57,620 bases of DNA, taken from positions 72,118 to 129,737 of the forward strand of contig MNCI01028426.1 of assembly GCA_015680685.1 (NCBI GenBank), in the 5' to 3' direction. How positions within the stretch are numbered: position 1 is the first letter of the stretch; each line of letters begins with the position of its first letter. This document shows positions 45,775 through 56,427 of the stretch, one piece after another. Under the pieces are notes generated by a model. That model made no database searches and was not told the DNA's origin. It worked only from the letters and a program-made list of their open reading frames with translations. A program made the position numbers and the translations under genes. Origin of the DNA: Gnetum montanum (lineage: Eukaryota; Streptophyta; Gnetopsida; Gnetales; Gnetaceae).

Positions 45775-46442
45775 CTATGGTTGTTTTTGAAGCTTCATGG
45801 AGGGGTCCGTGTAAATCCTATGCTGGCATATTCTAGGGTCTATTCCAGTTAGCTTGGGATATGACCAAGCAAAGGCCTTTGACCATTTATTGATCACTTT
45901 CAATAGGCTTTCTTTTTGCTTGGGGACAAGTTTTGCATTGATAATTACCGATTTTTCATTTTCAACAGTCATATACTCTAGACCGGTGGGCAATGGTTTT
46001 AGATCAAGGGGCTCTTGTTTAAATTTCTCAGCAATTTCCAACTTCCCTTAGTTAATGTTTTTGAAGTTAAGGGCTAGAAGTTGGCAACGAACTTGCTCTA
46101 GTGCATCTGTGCTTTCAATGTAAGCACTATTTATTCCCTCAGTTAGTTCCATGCATGTTATTAAGTTGCTCTCTTGATCAGCCATTAGCCACTGGGTGCT
46201 TTCTTGTCGTGTGGCTACTGCATATAGGCACTTTTGTATGTCAATATCTTGTGCACACCGATTGCATGCAGGAAATGTTAGACTTTGCATCACCCATGAT
46301 TTCTACACGCAATGGCACCCTGTGTCATTATATGCGATGCATGGAACTTTCCAAACTATCAATCTTCTTGGTCATGCACTGAAAATAGTATCTAATTTCT
46401 TAAGCCTTACAAATAATTGTTGATGTACTAAAAGTATAAGGC
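45775..46442 (-). pseudogene. Element D protease-RT linker
   Basis: Two minus-strand frames, 46293-46048 (CLYAVATRQESTQWLMADQE) and 46041-45775 (LKPLPTGLEYMTVENEKSVI...WSKAFAWSYPKLTGIDPRIC), encode the segment before RT. It is also seen in A (12289-12657), C (22741-23096) and F (54655-54873). It has no known catalytic role; the FAWSYxxLxGIxPxIxxHxI word is common in plant Ty3/gypsy pol before RT. Confidence 0.8.
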
Positions 46443-47447
46443 TTATGAACCTAGAGGCTTAATTTTCAGCCCTCCTAGGGAAAGATTGCAGATTCCTAGG
46501 CATGCATCTATTGTACTTAGCCATTCCCTTCCCAATATTATCAGGAAATCCCCTTTGTCATTTTTTATTTGGATCACTAGGAAATCGGGTGGGTATGACC
46601 AACCAACCATGGTGGTAACAATGTCGTCAAACTGTCCCAAAGGAATAGTGATGGACTAGTCAGCCAGCTCTAAGTGAATATGGCTCTTCTTGAGTGTAGG
46701 CAGGTTCTAGGTTTTATACAATTCTTGTGAGATTAAGTTAACTCCAGAACCTGAGTTAATAAGAGCCTTATGAGGTTCATTCCTAGTGACTTGGAGATAA
46801 ATTAGGGGACTTCCAGGATTAGAGAATTTCTTGGGAAGGTGGCCTACCTTAATCTAGTTGGTAACAGTATGGGTTAACATAATCGTGTGCATTGGGCACA
46901 ATTTTTGGTTTGGAGGGGGTCCCAAAACCTTATTTGGTATGGAGGTGTTTAGATGTTCAACCGCTTGTGATGGTGAGGGCTTAATTGGATTATTAGGTCT
47001 GAAGAAGGGTCTCTTCAGTGTAAGATTATTAGAACCCACTACGACTTCAGGATTTGAAGCCTTCATGACCTTGGGTTGTTGCAGTTGAGTGGGGAATATC
47101 CCATGCATTGCTAGAGTAGGTGGTAGTGGAACTATTGGTGTATGAATGGCAGATGGATTCAGAGGATGGTATGCATGTGGTGCGTATTCCATAGGAGAAG
47201 GAGTCCTAAAATACTCCCAAACTTGGTAGTGACGTTGTGGGGTTGCGTGATCCATAGAGTCACTTGGAGAAACTGGCTGCTGCCCATAGTAGCCATATGG
47301 GTTTGGTTGCCGGTAAGGGTATTGTTGTCTAGGCAGTGGCATCCCCCATGACTGTGGGTGTTGCCACTACCGGTATTGCCCAATAGGTTGTAGAGGAGTT
47401 CCACTTGCATAATATGTTAACAGTTGGTGGAACTACCTTGGGTTACC
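46443..47447 (-). pseudogene. Element D gag tail and aspartic protease
   Basis: The minus strand is open at 47342-46854: a Pro/Tyr/Gln-rich domain (RQQYPYRQPNPYGYYGQQPV) ending near LTHTVTN. Then, in the same frame after a stop, comes the protease: KALINSGSGVNLIS (about 46770-46730), where relatives have A-L-L-D-S-G; the catalytic Asp is Asn, a single G-to-A change. The following part (46640-46443) has WSYPPDFLVIQIKNDKGDFLIILGREWLS, which suits the flap and C-terminal part of the fold. An 11-base PPT-like motif lies at 47344-47354 around the start of the Pro-rich part. Confidence 0.85.
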
Positions 47448-49415
47448 TTAGGGATAAGGTAACCTACAAGGTGCTTGTCGTCTGTTAAGTCTTGGGTTGA
47501 GTGCATACACCCCGGACTCTTGCAGATGTGAGATTATTGAGCAACATTCCTTAGGATGGTCATATTGGAATATCTCACAGCCACCATCATTGTTCATGTT
47601 AGAATCCACAACCTCATTGGCGATAGTCATTTTCCCCTTACCCTTGTCACATGCATGGCCTGAATCTCTCCTCTTTTTCTTATCATGGTCACTACTTCGC
47701 TCCTTAGACTCTTCTACAATTTTGAGAACAATTTCGAATCTACTGTCTAAAGAGTCCCACATTTGATCTACCTTAGCCGACACTTTGGTTGTTAGCTTTT
47801 GAAGTGGTAAGGTTTTTCTATTCACCAACTCTTCAAGTGGTGATTCATCCTCTTCCTCACAGAATCTTACTCTCTTCTTTCGGAGGGAAGGATCACGATT
47901 ATATTCTTTTGTACTTTCTCTTTTCCATAGCTCCCCTTCTTCTTTAGCTACTTGCTCCAACAATCGATGAATTTCATGGGACCTAAGTTTAGATAATCTC
48001 CCTTGGGCATATGTCCCAAGGATTCTCCTAGTTTCATGTCTTAGCCCATCTACGAGGTGGCGGAGTTGATCCCGTTGTGTGTAACCATGGCCCAGACAAT
48101 GATGTAGGAATGCATAATATCGGCCCATGGCAGCATCCAAGGGTTCATGAGTACCCTGCTTCCATCCTTGGATCTGTTTACGCAAGTTGGACACTCTGGA
48201 GTACGTTTGGTACTTATCGTTAAATAATTCTAGCATTGTACTCCACCTCCTAATAGTTTTCGGCTCTAAAGATCAGTACCAACTCTCTGCTTCTTTTAAG
48301 AGTGTCCTAGGGAACAACTTTAACTTTTGCCACTCATTTTCAATGTTCTGCAAGGTGCAGGAATTGTGGAATACCTGTAAGTAATTCTGCAGATCAACAT
48401 TGTATCCCCCCTCAAACCATGGGATATTATTCATGTCTAGTCTCTTGATCCGACTATCTTTTTGATGCCTTGTAGGTATTCTAACTGTCTCCATAGTGTC
48501 TAACATACTCTGGGTTGCTAGTAGAGGTTCATCATGACCATCTCTCTCATGATGTCTATGATGCCTATGTGGTTCCCTACTTTCCCTTCTATGCCTTGAC
48601 TCTCTAGAATGCCCTTGGCCTCACTCTTGACTCTCTCGTCAAGGTCTCTCATCTTGCTTATCCTTATCCTCACCATTGTGCTCTTTGTGACTGCATCCTG
48701 ATGTGGAAGGAGAGGGTGAATGATGTGATGAATGGGAAGAAGAAGGAGAACCATCGCCATGATGATGTTCCTTACCTTGTCTTCGGTGACTACAGCCCCG
48801 ATCGTGATGACGATCAGAACGCTCGTCCTTATCTTGCGTTTGTGTCCCCTCATTGAACACTTGGTGTTCGTGGGCATCAGAACCAGGGTTGTGTATTGTG
48901 GAGCAAAGGTTCTGATACACCACCTCCTCACTATCGTTAGGAGGGGGAACATCATTTTGTGGAGAACCTATTGAGATAGGTTCACCACCCTTAACTTCTC
49001 TTATGATGGGCGAAGCATTACGGGGGCCTTTTCCCTTCAACGATGTGTGGCGACTATCCTACTACAAGTCCCGTTGACATTGTGCTTCTGTGGGATGGTA
49101 ATCCCTTATGTCATAATCTTCTGCAACGTATTCAGTGTATAATTCCGTCATGCCTATCTGTGCAAGAGCACGAAGGAGCATGTTAGGGACTACCCAATCT
49201 GGGGGTAACACTATGTTACCTTGCAATTCTCGTCAACGCAGTTGTTCATATTGATGAAGGATAAAGGTAAAATCGGGTATATACTCATCGTGATAAGTAT
49301 ACACTACCTGATACTCTTGAGGAACTAGCAGATTTGGGTTACATGTGTTAGACTACCGACGGTCTCTTGTGTGATCCCTAGGTGGTGAAGTGATTTTATG
49401 AGAAGAAGAAGACAT
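47448..49415 (-). pseudogene. Element D gag, single frame with nonsense codons
   Basis: From ATG 49415 (MSSSSHKITSP) to the stop at 47448, the same frame runs through about 655 codons, interrupted only by nonsense codons and not by shifts. An acidic/His/Ser-rich region (49040-48639) is followed by the capsid-like part: MNNIPWFEGGYNVDLQNYLQ, WQKLKLFPRTLLKEAESWY then a TGA where relatives have Trp, and from 48236 LFNDKYQTYSRVSNLRKQIQ. Then come WKQGTHEPLDAAMGRYYAFL, LEQVAKEEGELWKRESTKEYNRD, a coil (LTTKVSAKVDQMWDSL) and HPKECCSIISHLQESGVYALNP. No zinc knuckle is visible. It is the best template for aligning the other gags here. Confidence 0.88.
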
Positions 49416-49542
49416 TATTTATCTTGTCGATGTGCTATTGACCGTTGTTTAAATTTCCTTCTGATTAACCCTAAGGGTTCGTTTAAGCTTCCCAATGATG
49501 TGGATGATTTCCTATGTTCTACTTAGCACACAAACAACTTAG

Positions 49543-49560
49543 TCCCCGAAAACGGCACCA
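49543..49560 (-). other. Element D primer-binding site (tRNA-Asp)
   Basis: The minus strand reads TGGTGCCGTTTTCGGGGA, one base after the LTR end. It differs from the tRNA-Asp primer site known in plant OTA elements (TGGCGCCGTTGCCGGGGA) at three positions. The best-preserved primer site in the window. Confidence 0.8.
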
Positions 49561-49561
49561 A

Positions 49562-50206
49562 TGATGAGTGGCGAGGTACCCCTACACTCAACCATACGAA
49601 TACGAGTGTTACATGCGCAATCTGGTCAAACTCNACTAAGTTCTAATGCCTAGCATCAGTATCCATTCCCACTTACTGTTCACACCCTGAGCCAATGCAA
49701 CCTTCTGGGATTACCAAACGCTAGTTGTTGCTGGGATTACCAAGCGTAACACATGTGCTCGAAGTGGTCGTACTGAATGCACTTAGAAGTGTTAAGGGTT
49801 GAGAGAGATTAATTAACTAATAAAGCATTTAAATGATGAATAATAAATAACAATAATTAAAGTCCTATTTAGCCTATTCCATGCACTGCAAGGTTTATCC
49901 AATAGTTTGTCTTTATTTTCGTACACAAACTTGTGCTTAGGTACAATATTTGCTTGAATAAAGATCCATTCACTTTGGAGCTCCTACTGCGAGCACATGG
50001 AAATTATTCTATCCCTGGAGAGGTAACACTGTGAGAGTTTTGCTAAGGGTCTAGATCTAGATAGAAACAAGGGAGAGCTGCTTCTTATTTATAGAAATGA
50101 CGGTGGACTGCGATATCGCGTATGATACATCACGTACGTGATATCGCAATGAGGACACGATATCACGTACTCGATATTGCGGCCCATGCGATATCGCGTC
50201 CCATCA
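49562..50206 (-). repeat. Element D 5' LTR (with collapsed gap)
   Basis: 645 bases as assembled; a single N at 49634 marks a junction where about 190 bases present in the 3' LTR (roughly 40412-40605) are missing. The TATA box is the complement of 50086-50093. U3 (50105-50206) holds five GATATCGCG-like words. AAAAG follows at 50207-50211. Confidence 0.92.
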
Positions 50207-50211
50207 AAAAG

Positions 50212-50325
50212 CTCTACTAGACTCAGGTTTTGGAGTTAACTTGATATCTTAAGAAACATACAAGGCATGGAACCTACTAGTATTAAAGAAGTGCAACATA
50301 AGACTAGAGCTTGCAAATTAATTAG
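50212..50325 (+). pseudogene. Element B protease fragment
   Basis: Continues the plus-strand protease of B after element D: with the AAAAG duplication it reads KALLDSGFGVNLIS, then ETYKAWNL. The active-site D-S-G is intact here, unlike in D and A. It is cut at 50326 by the LTR of element F. Confidence 0.75.
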
Positions 50326-51258
50326 TGATGAGTCATAGTTGGCCACATCGATGAGGCCTTGTCAACTAGGCCCTATTGTCTAGGCCTTGTCGACTAAGCC
50401 CCATTAACATAGCCCCATTGATGAGGCTCCATCAATGCATCATTTCATGCATCAACATAGCCCCATCAATGTAGTGTCAGTTCTTACTTGTAAATATGCA
50501 CTCACCAGCTACATTTATCGCATTAGTTAGTCATAGTGTAGCAAATATCTTGCAATTTTTCCATTTGAGGGTTAGAATATTTCCTGAGTGCCCACAGTAA
50601 GAGTCATTGAGTGTACGGATCATTCTTCGAGAACTATTGTACCTAAGCACGATAATATATGTAGCAATAAAGATGAACTTCTTGATAAACCTTGCAGCAT
50701 TATAGATAGTTTAAATGTTTCATTCATGCATTTAATATTTTTAGCTATTTATTTAATATTTTTTAGTAATTAAGCTAATTAAGTAATTAAGTGAGATAAG
50801 CTAAATAGCAAGTAAGTAAAAACATAAGTACGACCACTTTGAGCATGCATATGACATTTGGTAATCCCAACAGTACTTAACGCTTAGTAACCCAGCAACA
50901 TTATATGTTTTCAAGATGTGTATGACAGGTGGGACCAGATACTTATGTTAGGACTAGTTGAATAGTAGTTGGCTCATGAAAAAGTAGGTATTAAATTACT
51001 TTAGCTCCATCTTGTTTATTTCAAGCACCAAGACCATAAAATATAAAATGACAAAAATTATGTGCCTTAATTACACTTAAACCATATCCTTGAGCTTCAC
51101 AAGTGTAGTTAGAAGGATAATGAATGTCCTCAATGTAAAGTTTACTTCCTAGGGAACTAATGCATCAGAAACTATAGAGTCCATAGAATTCAACCAAATC
51201 ATGTGTGAATGCTTGTGATTCATATGGTTGGATGTAGGGGGTACCTCGCCACTCATCA
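50326..51258 (+). repeat. Element F 5' LTR
   Basis: 933 bases, TGATGAGTCATAG...GCCACTCATCA; the terminal eight bases TGATGAGT / ACTCATCA are inverted copies. U3 carries a row of CATCGATGAGGCC, GTCAACTAGGCC, GTCGACTAAGCC and CATTGATGAGGC words (50345-50470). The TATA region is altered (TGTAAATATG at about 50491). The five bases before it are ATTAG; the partner is expected beyond the window. Homologous to G and to the 5' LTR of A. Confidence 0.85.
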
Positions 51259-51259
51259 T

Positions 51260-51277
51260 TGGCACCATTGACAGGAA
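51260..51277 (+). other. Element F primer-binding site
   Basis: TGGCACCATTGACAGGAA, one base after the LTR; a decayed tRNA-Asp-type site. Confidence 0.65.
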
Positions 51278-51407
51278 CCTTGTTTGCTGAAATGTGCAGT
51301 ATCTAGGATTAGTGAATATCATTAATATCATTGGATGAACCCCAAGGTGGACATCATTCTCAATTATACAATGATAAAAGTGCACTGATTATCTTATTTG
51401 TTACAAA

Positions 51408-51578
51408 ATGTCTTCTTCTTCTCACAAGCATGAAGATGTCAAACTACCAGTTCCACAATAGTGTAAAGTGGTATATACCCATCCACATGAGTATGTGCCT
51501 CACTTCACCTTCATCATACACTAAGATGAGCAACTGCAATGGCATTCATTGACTATCATATAGTGCCCCTGCACATCC

Positions 51579-51621
<43 letters not shown>

Positions 51622-53300
51622 AGCNNNNGTGATGTTGCTTCGAACTCTTAAATGGTTAGGCATCCATGATCTTCAAGAGGAGTAGGTTATGTAGGATTAT
51701 GAATTCTAGGACTACCATCCTACTAACACACAATGTTGGAGAGATCAACATTAGGAGAAGCACCATGAGTTTGTGAAGGGAAAACACTTCACCAATTCCT
51801 TGTTCCTGTTAAACCAAATCGACAATGAGGATCCTCTCTCTAAGGGTGTTCAACATGAAGATTCTCCACCCCCTATTATTGGTGATGATGGTGTGGCCCT
51901 AAACCTATGATCCCCTATTAATAAACTAGGTTCAGGAAAAAGTAACAATCAAGGTAAGGACTCAGGAAAACATCATGATAGCATGGGATCTAAGGATGGT
52001 AGTCACAATGAGTGAAGAGGTGGTGGCAGACACCGCAATGTTGATGGCAGTCTACCTTCCTCTTCATCCCCTTCATTTGATTTTGAACATTCCTCTTCAT
52101 CTTCTAGTTCTAATAGAAACCATCATAGAAATAATCATGAAGGTGATCAATGAAACAATAATGACCATAGAGCCCATCAAGAATGTATGGGATGGTAGAA
52201 ACCATCATTAGCACCATTTACATAATGATGATGATGAACCTTTGTTGACAACTTGAAGCATGCTTAACATTGCAGTGGTAGTTAAGATCCCAACTAGGCA
52301 TGTGAAAGATAGTTAGATCAAGCGCTTGGACATGAACAATATTCCAAGATTTGAGGGGATATATAACTTGGATCCACAAAATCATCTGCAAGCCTTTCAT
52401 GATGCATATGCCTTGAAAAGGATTTAAAATGATTGGTAGAAACTCAAGCTCTTCCCTAGGACACTCATTAAAGAAGCAAAAAGCTGGTACTGGTCCTTGG
52501 AGCCAAAATCTATCCACTAATGGAGTATAATGATTAAGCTATTCAATGATAAATACTAGACATACTCTAGAGTGTCTAACTTGAGAAGGCAAATCCAAGG
52601 TTGAAAATAGAGAACACATGAACCCTTGGATGCCTCCATGGGCAGATATTATTCTCTCTTACAGTGATGCCCTAGCCATGGTTATTCTTAGAGGGAGAAA
52701 CTTCATCACATCATAGATGGGCTTAGAGTAGAAACCAGAAGAACTCTTTGGGTTTATGCCCAAGGGAGACTATTTGAACTAAGAGCTCATTAGATTCAAA
52801 GGCTTATAGAGAAGGTAGCAAAATAAGGAGAGTTGCAAAGAAGAAAGATTGCAGAAGAATATAATAGGAATCCTTCCATTAGAAAAAGATAGGTCCAATT
52901 TTGTGAAGAGGAGGATGCACCACTTGACGAGGTGGTAAATAGAAAAACCTTACCCATCCAAAAATCTATTTTTTATATTTTAACCAAGGTTGATAAATTA
53001 TGAAATTCTTTGGATGAAAAATTCCAAACTACTATGAAAATAGCTGAAGCGTCCAAAGAGCAAAATAGCGATCATCACCGTAGGAGGTAGAAAGAAACTA
53101 AGTGTGCCTACCAAAGAGATAAGGGCAAAGTTGTTGCAGTAGAAGAAGTTTTGGAGAAAAACTCTGATGATGATACTGGTTGTCACATTTTTGAACATGA
53201 ACATTCAAAGGGATATTGCCCTATGGTGTCACAGTTACAAGAGCCTAGGGTCTATGTGCTAAATCCTTGACTAGCATGTAGGCAAGCACCCAGACAATTA
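51408..53300 (+). pseudogene. Element F gag
   Basis: The start is ATG 51408 (MSSSSHKHEDVK). It is interrupted early by a 42-base C run and four N (51580-51628). A Ser/His/Asn-rich region follows (52020-52240), then the capsid-like part from 52331: MNNIPRFEGIYNLDPQNHLQAFHDAYAL, SWYWSLEPKS (the Trp that is a stop in D), and QIQG...EHMNPWMPPWADII, where a shift has occurred. Then VNRKTLPIQKSIFYILTKVDKL (52936 on), a coil, and HSKGYCPMVSQLQEP (53205 on). Numerous stops and shifts. Confidence 0.8.
51580..51628. repeat. 42-base poly-C run next to four N
   Basis: An uninterrupted C tract at 51580-51621, then AGC and NNNN. Nothing comparable lies at the same place in gag of A or D. The adjoining Ns suggest an assembly or sequencing artefact, though a real expanded C tract cannot be excluded. 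Confidence 0.8.
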
Positions 53301-54400
53301 CCTTATCCTCAAGGCAATCAAGGTAGTTCCACTAGCAACAATAAGCTTATTATCCAAGTGGAGCTCCACCACAACCACATGAGTAGTTCCAATAGTGGCA
53401 CCAACCACAATTATGGGGAATGCCACTACTAAGATAGCAGTACCCTTATAGGCAATCAAATCTATATGGGTACTATGATCAACAACCCATTTCTCCACAA
53501 AGCTTTGCAAGCCACACCTCATTTCAACATCACTATTACCCTCTAGAGTACCATCAAATTCATTCACCATCTAGTCAAGGGGAGCACCCATATCCAAACC
53601 ACCCTCCACATCTATCTACACATATCCCTGTACCCTCTACCCAATTACCTCCTACTCTGTCCATGTAGGGTGAAGTTCCATCACAACCACAACAACAAAA
53701 TGCTACAAGGGTTGAAAATTTACAACTGACCTTCTAGTTGAGTGGTTTAGATAATCTAGGAAATGACAATTTTCTGACCCAACAATCCTCCTAAACCCAC
53801 ACAACCTAATACAGCTTCTTGCCCTACATCTCCAATACCCTCATCCTCTACATTAAACATATTTGAGTGCCCTTCAAACCAAACACTACTGCACCATGAT
53901 GTTAACTCATGTTTTTTTTGATTGGATCAAGGATCACAACCTTCCTATGAAAAGATCTAACCTAAGAAGTCCTCTTATTTACTTGTAGATTTCTAAACAT
54001 GAGCCATGTAAGGCTCTTCTTGATTTTGATTCTAGTGTCAATCTCATCTCCCATGACATGTACAAAGCTTGGAAGCTACCACCTCTCAGCAAGAGCAACA
54101 TCTGTTTGGAGTTGGCTAACTAGTTGATCACTATCCCTCTAGGACTAGTGGAGGACATCATGACCATAGTTTGTGGGTGGTCTTATCCAGTCAATTTTTT
54201 AGTGATTAAGGTCAAGAACTGTAAAGGTGATTTCCCCATCATTATGGGAAGGGCTTGGTTAAGCATGGTTGATGCATGAATGGGCATAAGGAACCTCTCC
54301 TTGGAAATCTCCAAGGAGAATGAATTTGGAAAGCTAGAGAAGAATCATGTTCCATGCATGGCATACAACGATACTAGATGCAATTGTGTGTAGAAAATAT
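53301..54400 (+). pseudogene. Element F gag tail and aspartic protease
   Basis: The Pro/Thr/Gln-rich tail (53400-53760) contains a degraded PPT-like word (ATTATGGGGAATGCC at 53410). The protease active-site region at about 54015-54045 reads ALLDFDSSVNLIS against A-L-L-D-S-G-S-G-V-N-L-I-S in B. The Asp is present but the S-G-S-G part is altered. The C-terminal part (54180-54300) reads VVLSSQFFSD / IIMGRAWLSMVDA, matching GREWLSTIDA in D. Frameshifts occur. Confidence 0.75.
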
Positions 54401-55640
54401 AGTTTATTAAAAGTACATTCATTAAAGCATGCAATCAGTGTGCACAAGAAACAGATATCCAAAAGGGTCTATACATAGTAGCAGCCTTAAAATAGGAGGG
54501 CACCTAATGATTAACAATTGACTTAAATAGCAACACATTATGCATGGAACCTACTAAGAGCCTAACATGTGCTTATATTGAAGGTTTAGATGAACTTGAG
54601 TAGGTTCATCACCAACTCTTTAATGAGGAAGATGATGATACTTGTTGGGGAGAGTTGGAAATCCTTTATAATTTCAAGAAAGAGCCCCTAGAATTAAAAA
54701 CTCTACCAGCCAGCATGGAGTATGCATTTTTAAACAATGGTAAGCTAATTATAATCAATGCAAAACTTACTCCCAAACAAAAAGATAAGTTGTTGCAAGT
54801 GGTCAAAAAATGGTCAATAGCCTTTGCTTGGTCATATCCTAAGCTAACTAGAATTGATCCATGGATATGCTAGCATCATATTAACACTGACCTAGCCATG
54901 AAACCAATAAGGTAGCCATAGAGGCAGTTAAATCCCAAATTAAAGCAAATTGTGAAGGAGGAAATCGAATAACTTCTCAAGGTGGGATTCATCTATCCCA
55001 TTACGAATAGTGAGTGGGTTAGCCCACTCATAATTATGCTAAAGAAAGATGGTAAGTGGCAAGTCTATATCAATTTTAGGCTATTGAATATGGCAACATT
55101 TAAAAATCATTTTCCATTGCCATTTGTCAACCAAGTGTACTATCTTTGGGCATTGCTATTATAGCTTCTTGGATGGTTATAGTGGCTATAAAAAAATCCA
55201 AATTGCACAAGAAGATTAGGATAAGACTACATTGACAAGTCCCTGGGGGACTTTCACATATTGTAAGATGTTATTTGGCCTGTGCAATGCTCCTGCAACA
55301 TTTCAATGCTTGGTCCTTAGTATTTTACAATAGCAAATTGGTAGCAAGGTAGAAGTTTTTATGGATGATTTTCTACATATGGGGCTACATTTGAGCTAGT
55401 CCTAGACTACCTTGAGCAAGTACTAAAATGCTTTGTTGAAACAAACCTCAAGTTTAATTAGCAGAAAAGCCATCTAATGGTCTAGGAGGGCATAATATTG
55501 GGGCACAAAATTTTACAAGAAGGGATTGAGGTAGACCCATAAAAGATAAGGGTCATCCAAGGAATCACATGTGAACTAGAGATAATTAAAGATGTTAGAC
55601 CATTCCTTGGACACACTAGCTACTATCAGTGATTCATAGA
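54401..55640 (+). pseudogene. Element F protease-RT linker and reverse transcriptase
   Basis: The linker at 54655-54873 (LETLPASMEY-like: LKTLPASMEYAFLNNGKLIIINAKL...FAWSYPKLTRIDPWIC) precedes RT. RT begins near 54940 with VGFIYPITNSEWVSPLIIMLKKDGKW, then FRLLNMATFKNHFPLPF, LDGYSGYKKIQIA, FGLCNAPATFQ and catalytic VEVFMDDF at about 55352-55375. The MDD residues are intact. A deletion after NQV (55130) removed the D-T-I-A-G region seen in D. Stops replace Gln codons (for example LQ-TAG-QIG). Confidence 0.88.
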
Positions 55641-56427
55641 AAATTTCTCTAAGATCGCAAAGCCATTGGTTGAGCTTACAAAGAAAGATGCTTTGTTCAT
55701 TTGGACCAAGGAGTGTGAACATGCATTCCAACAGTTGAAGGAAAAACTCATAGAAACTCTAATTCTATGGACACTAGATTGGTCTAGATCATTTTGCATA
55801 ATGACAGATGCATCTAATTATGCCTTAGGAGTCATGCTTATGCAATTGGATGATAAGAAACATCCATATTACATCCATTGCATGAGCCAAAGCATTGTGG
55901 GTGCACAATTGAATTACACCATAATTGAGAAAGAACTAATGATAGCGGTGTATGCTCTCAAAAAGTTCAAGCACATAGATCATAGTGCCATCCACTTTCT
56001 AATGAACAAGCCAATGGTAAGGCCCCATATCATATGGTGGCTCTTGATCTTGCAAAAATTTGATCTCACAATGGTAGATTGAAAGGGACTGAGAATGTGG
56101 TTATTGATCATCTCTCTTAATTAAGATGGGATAATAAAGAGGAGGAGAGTCCACTCTCTAATGAATTTTCAAACAAAATCCTCTTTACAGGAGCAATAAA
56201 TGATCTAGTGCCCACCAAAAAAATGGTACAATAGTATTCTTACTTACCTTATCACTTAGGAGATGTCACAAGGTCTGGACTTTAGGAAGAGATAATAGTT
56301 TTTTCATTGGGAAAAGTACTTCATGAAAATCAATGGACACCTTTACAAGTTGTAAGATGATGGCCTGGCTCATTGGTATGTTCCTAATATGGACCAATTG
56401 TGCATTCTCCAAGATGCTCACAAAGGC
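55641..56427 (+). pseudogene. Element F RNase H and start of integrase
   Basis: The frame at 55666-56082 reads LTKKDALFIWTKECEHAFQQLKEKLIETL, SFCIMTDASNYALGVML (Asp), LNYTIIEKELMIAVYALKKFK (Glu), then HIDHSAIHFLMNKP, where the second HTD block is shortened by deletion. Past 56090 the sequence corresponds to the RNase H-integrase linker and ends at CILQDAHKG, just before the zinc-finger His pair, where the next LTR begins. No integrase core is present. Confidence 0.85.

Larger units (their letters stand above)
40373..50206 (-). mobile_element. Element D: most complete Ty3/gypsy element in the window
   Basis: A 9.8 kb minus-strand element with both LTRs, primer site, gag, protease, RT, RNase H, integrase, 3' noncoding region and polypurine tract, flanked by perfect AAAAG. 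It is inserted in the protease of element B. RT and integrase words fit the plant OTA (Athila/Tat-type) lineage. It is nevertheless dead: the protease active-site Asp and two integrase catalytic residues are replaced, and several Gln/Trp codons are stops. The LTRs differ by several percent by eye, so insertion is not recent. Confidence 0.93.
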
